From: Aminobacter aminovorans
GTDB lineage: Bacteria > Pseudomonadota > Alphaproteobacteria > Rhizobiales > Rhizobiaceae
Assembly: GCF_900445235.1 (NCBI RefSeq)
Contig: NZ_UFSM01000001.1
Location: 3,921,501-3,985,500 of the forward strand
Direction: 5' to 3'
Length of the DNA: 64,000 nucleotides
Shown: piece after piece, positions 47,159 through 55,194 of the stretch
Layout of the letters: the number at the start of each line of letters is the position of its first letter
How positions within the stretch are numbered: the first letter of the stretch is position 1
Translations under genes and position numbers: made by a program
The notes under the pieces: generated by a model
Told to the model about the DNA's origin: nothing
What the model saw: the letters and a program-made list of their open reading frames with translations, nothing else
Databases searched by the model: none

Positions 47159-47839
47159 TCAGCGTCCTCCGGGAAACCAGGCGGCAATCGCCCTGGTGAT
47201 GAGGTGCAGGAAGAAGGCCAGCCCCTTGGCCGGCTCGGCGGCATCAGGCAGCGGTACGGGTTTGACAGGCGCTGGCGTGGCCGGCTCCTTGGTCCCCACT
47301 GACGCAGGTGACACCGGGGCCGCGTCAGGCGCGGCCAGTTTCAGTGCCGCCGCGCGAACGCCGGAGACGCGCGCGGTCCAGCCCGTGCCGAAGCTCGGCC
47401 AGGTGTTCAGGCCGCGCAGGAACCTCATCCGCCTGTCGCACAGGTCGTTGATGACGGTGGCGCGCATCATCGCTTTGGTCGCATTCAGCGTGACCGGGCC
47501 GATGCGGCCGTCCTGGACGACGCCGACGACGCCCTGCAGATACCTGGCTGCCCTGCCCGGCCCGCTGTTCACGGCGAAGTCGAAGACGGCATAGTCGACA
47601 CCGTCGGGAAGCTCGGCGCCATGCACCGCGTCCCAGTAGAAGCGCCGGTAGACGGTGGCCAGTTGCGCGTCGCTGATGCCACGCAGATCGTCCTTGGTCG
47701 CGCCCGGCTTCACGTAGCGGCGGAAATTCGCCAGCGTCACCCCCTTCATGGTGGCGCCGCCGGGATCGGCCGGATGATCCGACCAGCCCCCCTCATGTTT
47801 CAGGACGAGCGCAAGCGCCCGCGCGAAATTGCGGTCCAT
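47159..47839 (-). CDS. Prophage endolysin, glycoside hydrolase 108 N-acetylmuramidase
   Basis: The 226-residue enzyme has the GH108 motif HEGGWSDHPADPGGATMKGVT, with Glu16 as the catalytic acid, followed by VYRRFYWDAVHG and a C-terminal peptidoglycan-binding-like half (VVQDGRIGPVTLNAT). A Pro/Ala-rich linker leads to a hydrophobic C-terminal tail (GLAFFLHLITRAIAAWF) that could anchor it to the membrane. It opens the lysis cassette. The family cleaves the glycan strand of peptidoglycan. Confidence 0.93.
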   Translation of the reverse strand: MDRNFARALALVLKHEGGWSDHPADPGGATMKGVTLANFRRYVKPGATKDDLRGISDAQLATVYRRFYWDAVHGAELPDGVDYAVFDFAVNSGPGRAARYLQGVVGVVQDGRIGPVTLNATKAMMRATVINDLCDRRMRFLRGLNTWPSFGTGWTARVSGVRAAALKLAAPDAAPVSPASVGTKEPATPAPVKPVPLPDAAEPAKGLAFFLHLITRAIAAWFPGGR

Positions 47840-48090
47840 GAGAAATTCCTTCGGTTGGGGGTTAGTTTGAGCAGCCAGCAGGCGCGGTGACGCAACGTCG
47901 CGTTCGTCCGACGATCGGACATCGGCGGAATGGCTTGATCACATCGGGGCCAGGCACCATATTGCGATTGCGCCTCTCACCGTTTCGGGAGTGACGCTTT
48001 CGGTTGCCGGCTTTCCCGGCATGCCACCTCAATAGCAGCGCTGACGCATTTCAAACGACCGCTGGCGCTGTTCTCAAAATTGGAGGCTAA

Positions 48091-48354
48091 ATGTCTATTG
48101 CAACGCCCTTCGCGCTGCCGGCAGAAGTTCTGTCCGAAATTGCAAATGGAACGCCCGCCATCCAGGCTTACCGCCAATATCTGGGCTATTCGATCGGCGC
48201 CGTCGCTGTGACAAGTGGGCTTACGGTCGATGAAGTCGAAAGCATCGAGGCCGGACATCGCTTCGAAAAGGGATACCGGGACCGCATTGCGCGAGCCCTC
48301 GGCCTTCCGGATGGCATTTTCGACCAAATGTCGGACGTCTCGGACGCCGCGTAG
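48091..48354 (+). CDS. Small HTH-like protein of the prophage
   Basis: The 87-residue protein has a helix-turn-helix-like core (AYRQYLGYSIGAVAVTSGLTVDEVESIEAG) followed by RIARALGLP, resembling XRE-type domains. It may regulate prophage genes or be an orphan regulator. GGAGG at 6 nt before the ATG is a strong ribosome-binding site. Single domain, no ligand region. Confidence 0.7.
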   Translation: MSIATPFALPAEVLSEIANGTPAIQAYRQYLGYSIGAVAVTSGLTVDEVESIEAGHRFEKGYRDRIARALGLPDGIFDQMSDVSDAA

Positions 48355-48490
48355 TCCTGATAGGCCCCGCAGCAGTGAGCGGGGCCATCCCTCTTCCTCC
48401 ACCGGGGTCGGCCAGGTGCCAGACGGCCCCGCAGCGGCATGGAACGGTCAGCCGTCCAAGGAGTTAAGCGATCTTCTTAGGGAGGCGAAT

Positions 48491-48604
48491 ATGACGGCCG
48501 ATCTGAAGTCGTCTCGCAGCGACAATGACCTTAAAAGACGCGCTCTATATCTCCGTGGCTCAGGGGCTCACGTGTCGAGCACATGGCACCTGTCGACCAT
48601 TTGA
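48491..48604 (+). CDS. 37-residue small polar ORF
   Basis: AGGGAGG lies 6 nt before the ATG, a strong initiation signal. The peptide is polar and basic with no recognised family. Its last codons overlap the start of the next small ORF in another frame. Could be a real small protein or only a leader. Confidence 0.35.
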   Translation: MTADLKSSRSDNDLKRRALYLRGSGAHVSSTWHLSTI

Positions 48605-48696
48605 GCGACGTTCCAGGACCGCAATGGACTGACCTGTTCTACATCGCCGTGGCGTTCGGTGCGGCTAGCGGCATCTTCTGGCTGGCCGGCTACTAG
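48583..48696 (+). CDS. 37-residue single-span membrane protein
   Basis: The frame encodes a short soluble start and one hydrophobic helix with an aromatic border (WTDLFYIAVAFGAASGIFWL), ending AGY. The initiation site is weak, but translation could be coupled to the overlapping polar ORF upstream. Membrane-peptide shape makes it more credible than chance. Confidence 0.45.
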   Translation: MAPVDHLSDVPGPQWTDLFYIAVAFGAASGIFWLAGY

Positions 48697-48845
48697 CGCA
48701 GCGGCCATGGCATACGGATCACGGTGCGATCAGCCACCCTCACGTTTCAGGACGAGCCCGTCGCCGGTGTAGATTGCGGCCACTGGTGATTTGCTTTGAT
48801 GATGAAGTCGTTCAATCTGCCGGCATCAACGGGAGGGAGGGCTGC

Positions 48846-49082
48846 ATGAAGTGGGTGATCCTCATCGCCGGCGTGTTCCTGTTCTTCAACGGAATGTTCA
48901 CGCGAACCTACAGCTTTGACAACGAAAGCCCGGCCAGACATTGCTACCAGATGGATTACGTCGGCCTCTATGGATGTTTCGGCAGTCCGATGATGCCGGC
49001 GCTGATCGCCTGGGGTGCAACCCTGATCGGGGCCGGCCTGATTGCCTGGTCGGTATTTCGCGGCAGGCACAAGTCGGCCTGA
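48846..49082 (+). CDS. Small two-helix membrane protein
   Basis: The 78-residue protein has two hydrophobic segments (WVILIAGVFLFFNGMF and ALIAWGATLIGAGLIAWSVF) separated by a loop with two cysteines (ARHCYQMDY, LYGCFGSP), compatible with a small periplasmic disulfide loop. GGGAGG precedes the ATG at 48846, so that start is preferred over the upstream frame. No family recognised. Confidence 0.6.
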   Translation: MKWVILIAGVFLFFNGMFTRTYSFDNESPARHCYQMDYVGLYGCFGSPMMPALIAWGATLIGAGLIAWSVFRGRHKSA

Positions 49083-49202
49083 CTGCTCCGGCCACAGTTG
49101 AATGCGCACGCCAGGCGAGGTGCCGGAGCACGTGGCAGGCAATGCGAATACATGGCGCCGAGGTGATCTTGCCGGCCGCAACGCAGGAGCGCGCCGGTTG
49201 AA

Positions 49203-49901
49203 ATGAGTTCGACAACGCTGGACGGCATTGGTATGCCGTCGCGAATGGGCTGTCTGCGTCGACTGCGAACCAAATTAGGGCTTCGAAAGGAGCGACCGCC
49301 AACGGTCGATTTCCTTTCCACCGCCAAGCATGCCGATCATGAGCCACTGCTCGGCATCGAGATCGGTCGGAAGACCTATGGAGTGGGCAAGGCAACGCTC
49401 ATCGGCTACTACCCGAAGGACAAACCCCTATCTGTCGGGTCATTTTGTTCGATTGCGGACGAGGTAGTCTTTTTCTTCCGCACCGACCATCGGCCCGATC
49501 TGGTTTCGACTTATCCCGGTTACTCGATAGCCAGCACGGGCGATCTGTTCGACGATTCTGTATTCAAGGGACCAACTGTCGTTGGCCACGATGTTTGGAT
49601 AGGCTACCGCGCCATGATCATGCCGGGGGTCAGGATCGGCAATGGTGCGGTCGTAGCCGCAGGAAGCGTCGTTACCAAGGACGTCCCGCCGTACGCAATC
49701 GTTGCCGGGAACCCGGCCAAACTCGTTCGAATGCGCTTTGACCACGATACAGTTTCGGTGCTGCAAGCGGTCCAATGGTGGAACTGGAGCCCTGACAAAA
49801 TCCGCGCGAACATCGATCTGTTCCGCCTACGCGGCCCAGAATTTGCAACGCGAATCGAAGAATCGAGCAATCAGCCTACGCAGCCTGCGTTTGCGCCTTA
49901 G
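49203..49901 (+). CDS. Left-handed beta-helix acetyltransferase (CatB-like)
   Basis: The 232-residue protein has hexapeptide repeats in the C-terminal part (VVGHDVWIGYRAMIMPGVRIGNGAVVAAGSVVTKDVPP), typical of the xenobiotic/sugar acetyltransferases, plus the GNPAKLVRMRF and WWNWSPDKIR blocks of the CatB group. In this group acetyl-CoA is used to acetylate sugars or antibiotics. Next to glycosyltransferase genes within the prophage-like region it is more likely to modify a surface glycan. AT content is higher than in the flanking host genes. Confidence 0.87.
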   Translation: MSSTTLDGIGMPSRMGCLRRLRTKLGLRKERPPTVDFLSTAKHADHEPLLGIEIGRKTYGVGKATLIGYYPKDKPLSVGSFCSIADEVVFFFRTDHRPDLVSTYPGYSIASTGDLFDDSVFKGPTVVGHDVWIGYRAMIMPGVRIGNGAVVAAGSVVTKDVPPYAIVAGNPAKLVRMRFDHDTVSVLQAVQWWNWSPDKIRANIDLFRLRGPEFATRIEESSNQPTQPAFAP

Positions 49902-49904
49902 TCC

Positions 49905-50145
49905 CCTGGGGGAAAGCAATCTGCAGCAGCGCCTTCGCAGCGTGACAGTCCGTGTTGTTCGCCAACGATCACGAGGGGCATAGCTGGCAGTGCCGGCTGC
50001 CAGCAATCACCGAAACTCATCGGTCGAACTTCTTCTGGGACAATGTCGAAATGCCGAACGAAGGTTGGCGTATGCAGTGACCAAGCCTCCGCTAAATGCA
50101 AGGCTCTGGCTTTGGCCCACTACGACAGGGTGCAGATGAGAAGAC
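49905..50145 (-). pseudogene. Decayed fragment of a glycosyltransferase gene
   Basis: On the minus strand this stretch matches the C-terminal part of the glycosyltransferase at 50943-51866: VVGQSQSLA, LAEAWSLHTPTFVRHFDIVPEE and LANNTDCHAAKALLQIAFP correspond to its last 85 residues. The three pieces are in different frames, with a one-base insertion near LAEAW, an in-frame stop and a deletion in between. It is a remnant of a duplicated or recombined gene. Confidence 0.75.
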
Positions 50146-50199
50146 GGTTGAAAGTCGAGACAGGCCGCGATACCTGAAGGTGGCAATGGGGACTTCTCT

Positions 50200-50925
50200 G
50201 TGCGAGCTATTTACCTGAACCTCGACCGTTCACCTGACAGGCGGCAATGGATGGAGGATCAAGCGAAGTCCCTGGGGGTAAAGCTAGACCGTCTAGCTGC
50301 TGTGGACGGGGCCTCGCTCGCCAAGTCGGAAGTACTCTCAGCAGGCGCTTTAGGCTGCTTTCAGAGTCACCGAGCCGCATGGGCGATGGTGGCTGAAGTT
50401 GAAGACCAATATGCGGCCGTTTTCGAAGACGACACTCACCTAAGCTCCGATCTGCCCAAGTTTCTAGCCGATCAATCGTGGATCCCCGGAGACGCCGACA
50501 TCGTGCACCTGGGGTGCGCTCGGCGGCATTGCGAAGTGACCGGGAAAGCTCTGCCGGCCCTCGGGCGCAAGCTCTATCGACCCACCGGAGAGAACGCTAG
50601 CGCAGAGGCCTACATCATCTCCAAGCATTGCGCCGCAAAGCTGCACCGCGATTTCGTGTCGATTGACCGGGAATTCGATCAGATCCTGTTCAACGGCGGG
50701 CGACCCGACCTGGTGATCTACAAGCTGTTCCCCGCTCTTGGCATCCAGGATCAGTTTGTCAGCCAATCACGTTTCGATGGTCTGATCTCGCGCCCATTCG
50801 CCGGGCGGTCCGCAAAGTTGCGCGGCTTCGCAAAGGTAAGGCACGAGTTCCAGAGGTCAATGCGGCAGGCTGCGTCCGCTTTAGGCCTAGTGAGTACCAA
50901 ACGGGTTCGCGTGGGCTATCGATAG
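50200..50925 (+). CDS. Glycosyltransferase family 25 (LPS/LOS-type)
   Basis: The 241-residue protein begins AIYLNLDRSPDRRQWMEDQA, has GALGCFQSHRAAW and the acidic motif VFEDDTHLSSDL, all characteristic of GT25 enzymes that extend lipopolysaccharide or glycan chains. It starts with GTG at 50200. The neighbour on the left is an acetyltransferase and on the right, on the other strand, a further glycosyltransferase. A surface-modifying role is an inference from family and context. Confidence 0.87.
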   Translation: MRAIYLNLDRSPDRRQWMEDQAKSLGVKLDRLAAVDGASLAKSEVLSAGALGCFQSHRAAWAMVAEVEDQYAAVFEDDTHLSSDLPKFLADQSWIPGDADIVHLGCARRHCEVTGKALPALGRKLYRPTGENASAEAYIISKHCAAKLHRDFVSIDREFDQILFNGGRPDLVIYKLFPALGIQDQFVSQSRFDGLISRPFAGRSAKLRGFAKVRHEFQRSMRQAASALGLVSTKRVRVGYR

Positions 50926-50942
50926 GCTGCTGCCAGCAACAC

Positions 50943-51866
50943 TCAGGCCGGAAGCGCTATCCGCACCAAAGCTTCAGCAGCGTGTCGGTCGGTGTTGTTC
51001 GCCAACACCCAATCGCGCGGCGCGTATGCATCCGTCCCTCTGGTCAGCAGGCGTTTCAGGTCATCATTGCTCGACCAGAAGGCTCCAGTTGATGGCGTCA
51101 GGTATGGGGCAGCACTACAAGGAGTGCCCTCTTCCGGGATGACATCAAATCGGCGGACGAATGTCGGCACGTCCATTGACCACGCCTCGGCTAGGGCAAG
51201 GCCTTGGCTTTCGCTCTGACCGACGACGACACAGACTATCGCGTGGTCCAGAGCCCGCTTGAACTCCTCGGGTTGGTAATGCCCATAGCGGATCGTGACG
51301 GGCTCGAAGCCCGCAGATCGGACCACTTCCGCCGCCTCTTCTGCGGCTTCCGGCTGCCGCTTCTCATAGAGCAGGACGTTACGGCGCGGCCCTCCTGTTG
51401 GTGCCCAATGATCGGCGTCCACCCCCGCCGGCCAGACTGCAATCCTGCCGATCAGGCGCGGCTCATCAGCTTCATAGGCTGCTTTGACCCATCTGCTTGG
51501 CACCAGCACCATATCAATCTCGGGAGAAGCGAGAACCGAGTCCTCTTCAAAGGCGCGGACAACAATGTTCGGCCCTACGATCAACCGGTCGCATAGACCG
51601 TTCCTCTTTGCTGCGATACCGGTACGCACGGAACGGGCGTCGGCGACAGCATGAACAGTCTTTGCCCGAAGCCTGCCGTAGCGCCGTGCATACAGCCAGT
51701 CGACGCCGGAAATCTGCTGCAGACCTTCGACAAGGCTGCGAGTGACGCCGCGGTGACCGCCGTATCGGCGTTCCTCGCCACGCAACTTCTCACGCACTTG
51801 CAGCCATAGATCGTTCAAGAACGGCCGTTGCTTTCCTGTGAGAATGACTAAGTCGTGGCGCTTCAT
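50943..51866 (-). CDS. Glycosyltransferase (GT4-like, GT-B fold)
   Basis: The 307-residue protein has GPNIVVRAFEEDS and VLVPSRWVKAAYE in the N-terminal half and QSESQGLALAEAWSMDVPTFV with the conserved Glu near residue 225, as in retaining GT-B enzymes. It is shorter than many GT4 proteins. The gene directly follows the small phage genes downstream of the tail fibre on the same strand, and a broken second copy lies at 49905-50145. Confidence 0.8.
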   Translation of the reverse strand: MKRHDLVILTGKQRPFLNDLWLQVREKLRGEERRYGGHRGVTRSLVEGLQQISGVDWLYARRYGRLRAKTVHAVADARSVRTGIAAKRNGLCDRLIVGPNIVVRAFEEDSVLASPEIDMVLVPSRWVKAAYEADEPRLIGRIAVWPAGVDADHWAPTGGPRRNVLLYEKRQPEAAEEAAEVVRSAGFEPVTIRYGHYQPEEFKRALDHAIVCVVVGQSESQGLALAEAWSMDVPTFVRRFDVIPEEGTPCSAAPYLTPSTGAFWSSNDDLKRLLTRGTDAYAPRDWVLANNTDRHAAEALVRIALPA

Positions 51867-51897
51867 TGCTACGCCATAGCTGGTCCCATTTTCGGCG

Positions 51898-52164
51898 TCA
51901 AAGCTTAGATGCGGCAGTGAAGAATGTATCCACGCATGACGACGAGTACCCGAACGCAGCGAATCCCGATCGCAACATGGCGTCGTTTCGATTGAAGGTC
52001 ATGCTCTCGACATAAGCGATCTGAACAAGCTTGGTCTGAGAAGACACCCAGGCTTCAACAGATGCAGTTAGCTCGTTGATCTCCAACTGCATCTTAAATT
52101 GACGAGAAGAGACGACGTCGGGAACAGGCGATGGCGGAGCGGGCCGGATAGTAATGACGGTCAT
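51898..52164 (-). CDS. Small prophage protein downstream of the tail fibre
   Basis: The 88-residue protein is polar with a central helix (LEINELTASVEAWVSSQTKLVQIAYVES). Its ATG overlaps the stop of the preceding gene (ATGA). The position after a tail-fibre gene suggests a fibre assembly or accessory role, by context only. Confidence 0.65.
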   Translation of the reverse strand: MTVITIRPAPPSPVPDVVSSRQFKMQLEINELTASVEAWVSSQTKLVQIAYVESMTFNRNDAMLRSGFAAFGYSSSCVDTFFTAASKL

Positions 52165-52445
52165 TTGCTGTCCTCCATTTCGTCGGCGTGAGCAGCTTCA
52201 TCAATTGCGTAGTGCTCAGCAAACCAAGCAGCTATGCCTATCCCAACCCCATCAGGGTTGCTGAAATCGGCTGTCCACAGACCGCGCAGAGATCGATCGA
52301 CGGGGATGTCGGCAGCGGCAACGATCTTAAAGGGCACACCTGCAGGCACATCCTTGCGTGCAATCTCTTCGACTGGCAGCCCGCTCTTTTCAGCCGGGAT
52401 TACCACGGCGACGCCGTCGCCAATTGGATAAATGATGCGATCCAT
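52161..52445 (-). CDS. Small prophage protein, tail-fibre associated
   Basis: The 94-residue acidic protein (MDRIIYPIGDGVAVVIPAEK start, then EEIARKDVPAGVPFKIV and LRGLWTADFSN) has no recognised domain. The ATG at 52445 follows the tail-fibre stop after one base; an in-frame Met at 52457 would overlap it by 11 nt. It is coupled to the next gene by an ATGA overlap. Confidence 0.65.
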   Translation of the reverse strand: MDRIIYPIGDGVAVVIPAEKSGLPVEEIARKDVPAGVPFKIVAAADIPVDRSLRGLWTADFSNPDGVGIGIAAWFAEHYAIDEAAHADEMEDSK

Positions 52446-52446
52446 G

Positions 52447-54264
52447 TCAGTCTCCAAAGATAGCCACGTTGGTGATATCGCAATCGAGCGCAGTATTGTT
52501 TACGGCACGTGTACGTATCTGACAGGTCGTAGTGTTCTGCGTGATAGTTTGCACGCAGCCAACATTGTACGCACCGGCACCCGCATCAGAGCGCGCGGAA
52601 CCCACGGCTGCATAGTTGGAATTTCCCATCGTAACGCCGAGGTTGAGCGTGTAGTCACCAGTTCCGTTGTCAGTGATGGAGGTGACGTTAAAGCTGTCGC
52701 GGATGGCGACCATGCCGGTGCCGTTGAAGTTCACCCATGCTTTGGCAACCCCTTGCGCGGTGGTGATAGCCGTCGCGACTGGCACCCCGTTCTGCTGCAG
52801 TTCAGTCGCGTTGATCTTTCCTGTGCCGGGGTCGCCCCCGGCCGCACCGTTCATCCAGAAGCCGGAGCCGATGGTGAACTTGACCGCGTAGGCACCGCCC
52901 CAATAGGTACGGAAATCCAAGATACTGGATTCCGACCCCGCAACGTTGTTCATGATCGTCGCAACGATGTCACCATAATTGATCTTTGTCCCGGCGGCGT
53001 TCTTCCCTGGAAAGCGGATGATGCCGATGTTCCCGGTAACCACGGCGTCCCGGTACAGTTCCAACGTGGGCGCCGCTCCTACTGCCCCGCTGGTGTTGGT
53101 CGCGACAATCGAGCCTTGGGCATTCAATGTTCCAGTGATCACAGGGCTTGTTAGCGTCTTGTTGGAAAGCGTCTGTATGCCTGCTAGCGTTACCTCCCCC
53201 GCATCGCCTGCCCGCTCGAAGATCAGCCAATGCGCCGCACCGTTGGTCAGCGTGCCCGAGCCCCCGACATAGACAAGGGTGAGCTTACGATAGCCCGTCC
53301 CGTCCACGATGGAGCCCGTCACGTTGTAGCTGTGCCGGATCGTTGCGTTCGTTTTGGAGCGGATCGTCAGGACACCGCGTACCGCGCTCGTGCTGTCGTC
53401 CCATGTGTCGAGCACGCCGGTCGCCGTCACGCCGTCACTGTCGACATTGTCGATATAGGCGCTGGTTGCCGAGCCGGGAGCCACATTGTTGAGCCGGAAG
53501 ATGCCGGCACCCGGGTCGGCATCGGTCGTCGTGGTCGAGAAATTGTAGGGCAGCGCTGCCACGGAGTTGGCTGCGGCAGTTGCGCTGTTGGCCGATGCAG
53601 TGGCGCTGTTTGCCGCATTGGTGGCCGAGGTCGCCGCATTTGACGCCGAAGTCGACGATGAGCTTGCCGAAGCCGCCGCAGCGTCGGCCGACGCCTGCGC
53701 GGCCAATACGGCCGCCGACAGCTGGCCGAGCGGAAACACCACCTCGAAACGCGCACCGGTGAAGAACAGCACCGTCTGTCGTCCGGCGGTGAATTCGGTC
53801 GCGCCGATGTCGGCGCCGTTGCCATATTTGACGCCATAGCTGCCGACACCGGAGACGGTGATCGTCGCAGCACCACTGTTGTTGGCCGCAGGCGTCATCA
53901 AATAGAGCCTGTCGGCCTGGAACCCTGGCGGCTGGGAAACGACGACAGCGTTGCCCGTGCCGCCGGTCACGGTGAGCTTGTCGACGGCGGCGCGGCCGAA
54001 CAGCCTGCCATAGGTCATCGGTACCCATGACGCCCCGGTGGCGTCCCATTCCTTCAGCACGGCCGGATCGACATTCTTGTCGAGCCAGAGCTTGTCGGTG
54101 GCGGGTGCGACGATGCCGTCGACCATGTTGCTGAACACACCGGCCGCCCTGAGCGCCGACAACACCAGCTCGGACACCCTGATATATTTGCCGGTCTCGC
54201 TGGTCAGCGTCGTTCCGGTGAGGAACAGGCCCCAATGCAGCGCGTTGTCGAATTCTGTCGCCAT
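52447..54264 (-). CDS. Phage tail-fibre-like protein
   Basis: The 605-residue protein has a conserved N-terminus (TEFDNALHWGLFLTGTTLTSETGKYIRV) seen in rhizobial prophage fibres, a beta-rich region (DKLTVTGGTGNAVVVSQPPG), a long Ala/Ser-rich coiled coil (about residues 188-240), and a Gly/Asn/Thr-rich C-terminal region likely to form a beta-structured receptor-binding tip. It should mediate host attachment. Confidence 0.8.
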   Translation of the reverse strand: MATEFDNALHWGLFLTGTTLTSETGKYIRVSELVLSALRAAGVFSNMVDGIVAPATDKLWLDKNVDPAVLKEWDATGASWVPMTYGRLFGRAAVDKLTVTGGTGNAVVVSQPPGFQADRLYLMTPAANNSGAATITVSGVGSYGVKYGNGADIGATEFTAGRQTVLFFTGARFEVVFPLGQLSAAVLAAQASADAAAASASSSSTSASNAATSATNAANSATASANSATAAANSVAALPYNFSTTTTDADPGAGIFRLNNVAPGSATSAYIDNVDSDGVTATGVLDTWDDSTSAVRGVLTIRSKTNATIRHSYNVTGSIVDGTGYRKLTLVYVGGSGTLTNGAAHWLIFERAGDAGEVTLAGIQTLSNKTLTSPVITGTLNAQGSIVATNTSGAVGAAPTLELYRDAVVTGNIGIIRFPGKNAAGTKINYGDIVATIMNNVAGSESSILDFRTYWGGAYAVKFTIGSGFWMNGAAGGDPGTGKINATELQQNGVPVATAITTAQGVAKAWVNFNGTGMVAIRDSFNVTSITDNGTGDYTLNLGVTMGNSNYAAVGSARSDAGAGAYNVGCVQTITQNTTTCQIRTRAVNNTALDCDITNVAIFGD

Positions 54265-54635
54265 GTCTTATCCTCAAAGCAAAGCGGCTCGCCGAGGCGA
54301 GCTGTTCAGGGTGTTTTTCAGGGGGAAATGCCGATGTTCTTTGCGCCTGACGCGAACCATGCGCTGGCCGCCATCGATCGACATCTATTCAGCAGCGATT
54401 ATCGCCAGGCAGGGCAAATGGGCTGCGAAACGGACTGGGGCCGGACCTCGAGAGGCTGTGCTGTTCAGCCAGACTGCCATGGCCTGCCGGATGGACGTGG
54501 TCAGAACCAAGAACTCGAGGAGCACGCCCCGCGCCGTCCAAAACGCCCTGTCCGATCCAGGATGGGATCGGACGATTGAACGGCGCCACGACCGCGGTTT
54601 CCCGATCCTCCGCCGCAACACAGGATTTTACGCCG
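54265..54635. other. Intergenic region upstream of tail fibre and small membrane gene
   Basis: The region holds one weak candidate: an 83-codon plus-strand frame at 54328-54579 with a strong AGGGGGAA site, whose first 30 residues look protein-like and the rest does not. A hairpin GCTCGC-CGAG-GCGAGC begins near 54288. No gene is called. Confidence 0.4.
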
Positions 54636-54881
54636 ATGCTCGACAAATTCCTGATCTGGTTCTCATGGATCCACGCCGCCATCGGCGCCGGCGCGATTAC
54701 GCTTTTCATCCTGTACCGGTCGTTCTTTCATGCAGAGAACAGAGAGGAGAACGTCCGTTTTCTGCGCCAGAATCCGATGGCCATACTCTGGATATTCGCC
54801 GGAGCGTTTACCGCCATCATGATTTCAGTGGGCCTGGTGGACCGTTTCATCAATGGTTACAGAACCGGCGAACTGTTCTGA
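54636..54881 (+). CDS. Small two-helix membrane protein of the prophage region
   Basis: The 81-residue protein has two hydrophobic helices (FLIWFSWIHAAIGAGAITLFILY and PMAILWIFAGAFTAIMISVGLV) with a charged loop (HAENREENVRFLRQN) between them. The ATG at 54636 is chosen; AGGA is about 11 nt upstream. It is isolated on the plus strand among minus-strand phage genes and may be a moron. No family recognised. Confidence 0.6.
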   Translation: MLDKFLIWFSWIHAAIGAGAITLFILYRSFFHAENREENVRFLRQNPMAILWIFAGAFTAIMISVGLVDRFINGYRTGELF

Positions 54882-55194
54882 CCAAATGACGGCACCGCGC
54901 CGGCGCTGATATACAGATACCGCACTTCGGATGGTCTGCGCCAAGCTTGATCGCCCCACGCAGAATCGGCACAAATCCGGTGGCGCGAGCGCCCCTGGGC
55001 ACCCCGACGTGTCGGGGCACCATTGCTTGTTCGCTTGTGGGCGATGGACATAAGGCATCGGCGCCATCGTGCTGCTCTATTCCGTCCGCGCGGCATGGGG
55101 TGAGCGCGATTTTGTCGCCGAGAGCCGGCCTTGAAAGAGTCTGCAATTTCAGGTTGAATACACGTTATACGCGAAAGAAAGCGAAACTCGGACG
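54882..55194. other. Intergenic region upstream of the repeat-module gene
   Basis: These 313 nt contain a hairpin CCCCGA-CGTG-TCGGGG (55002-55017) without a T-tract. I see no gene and no convincing promoter. Confidence 0.45.

Noticed and set aside
48720-48760. Short match to the endolysin N-terminus (LVLKREGG on the minus strand)
   Set aside because: About 25 nt resemble 47785-47812, too short to call a pseudogene; it may be a small recombination scar.
54328-54579. 83-codon plus-strand ORF with a strong ribosome-binding site
   Set aside because: Only the first ~30 residues look protein-like; the remainder has odd composition and may follow a frameshift. Kept as a note in the intergenic entry.
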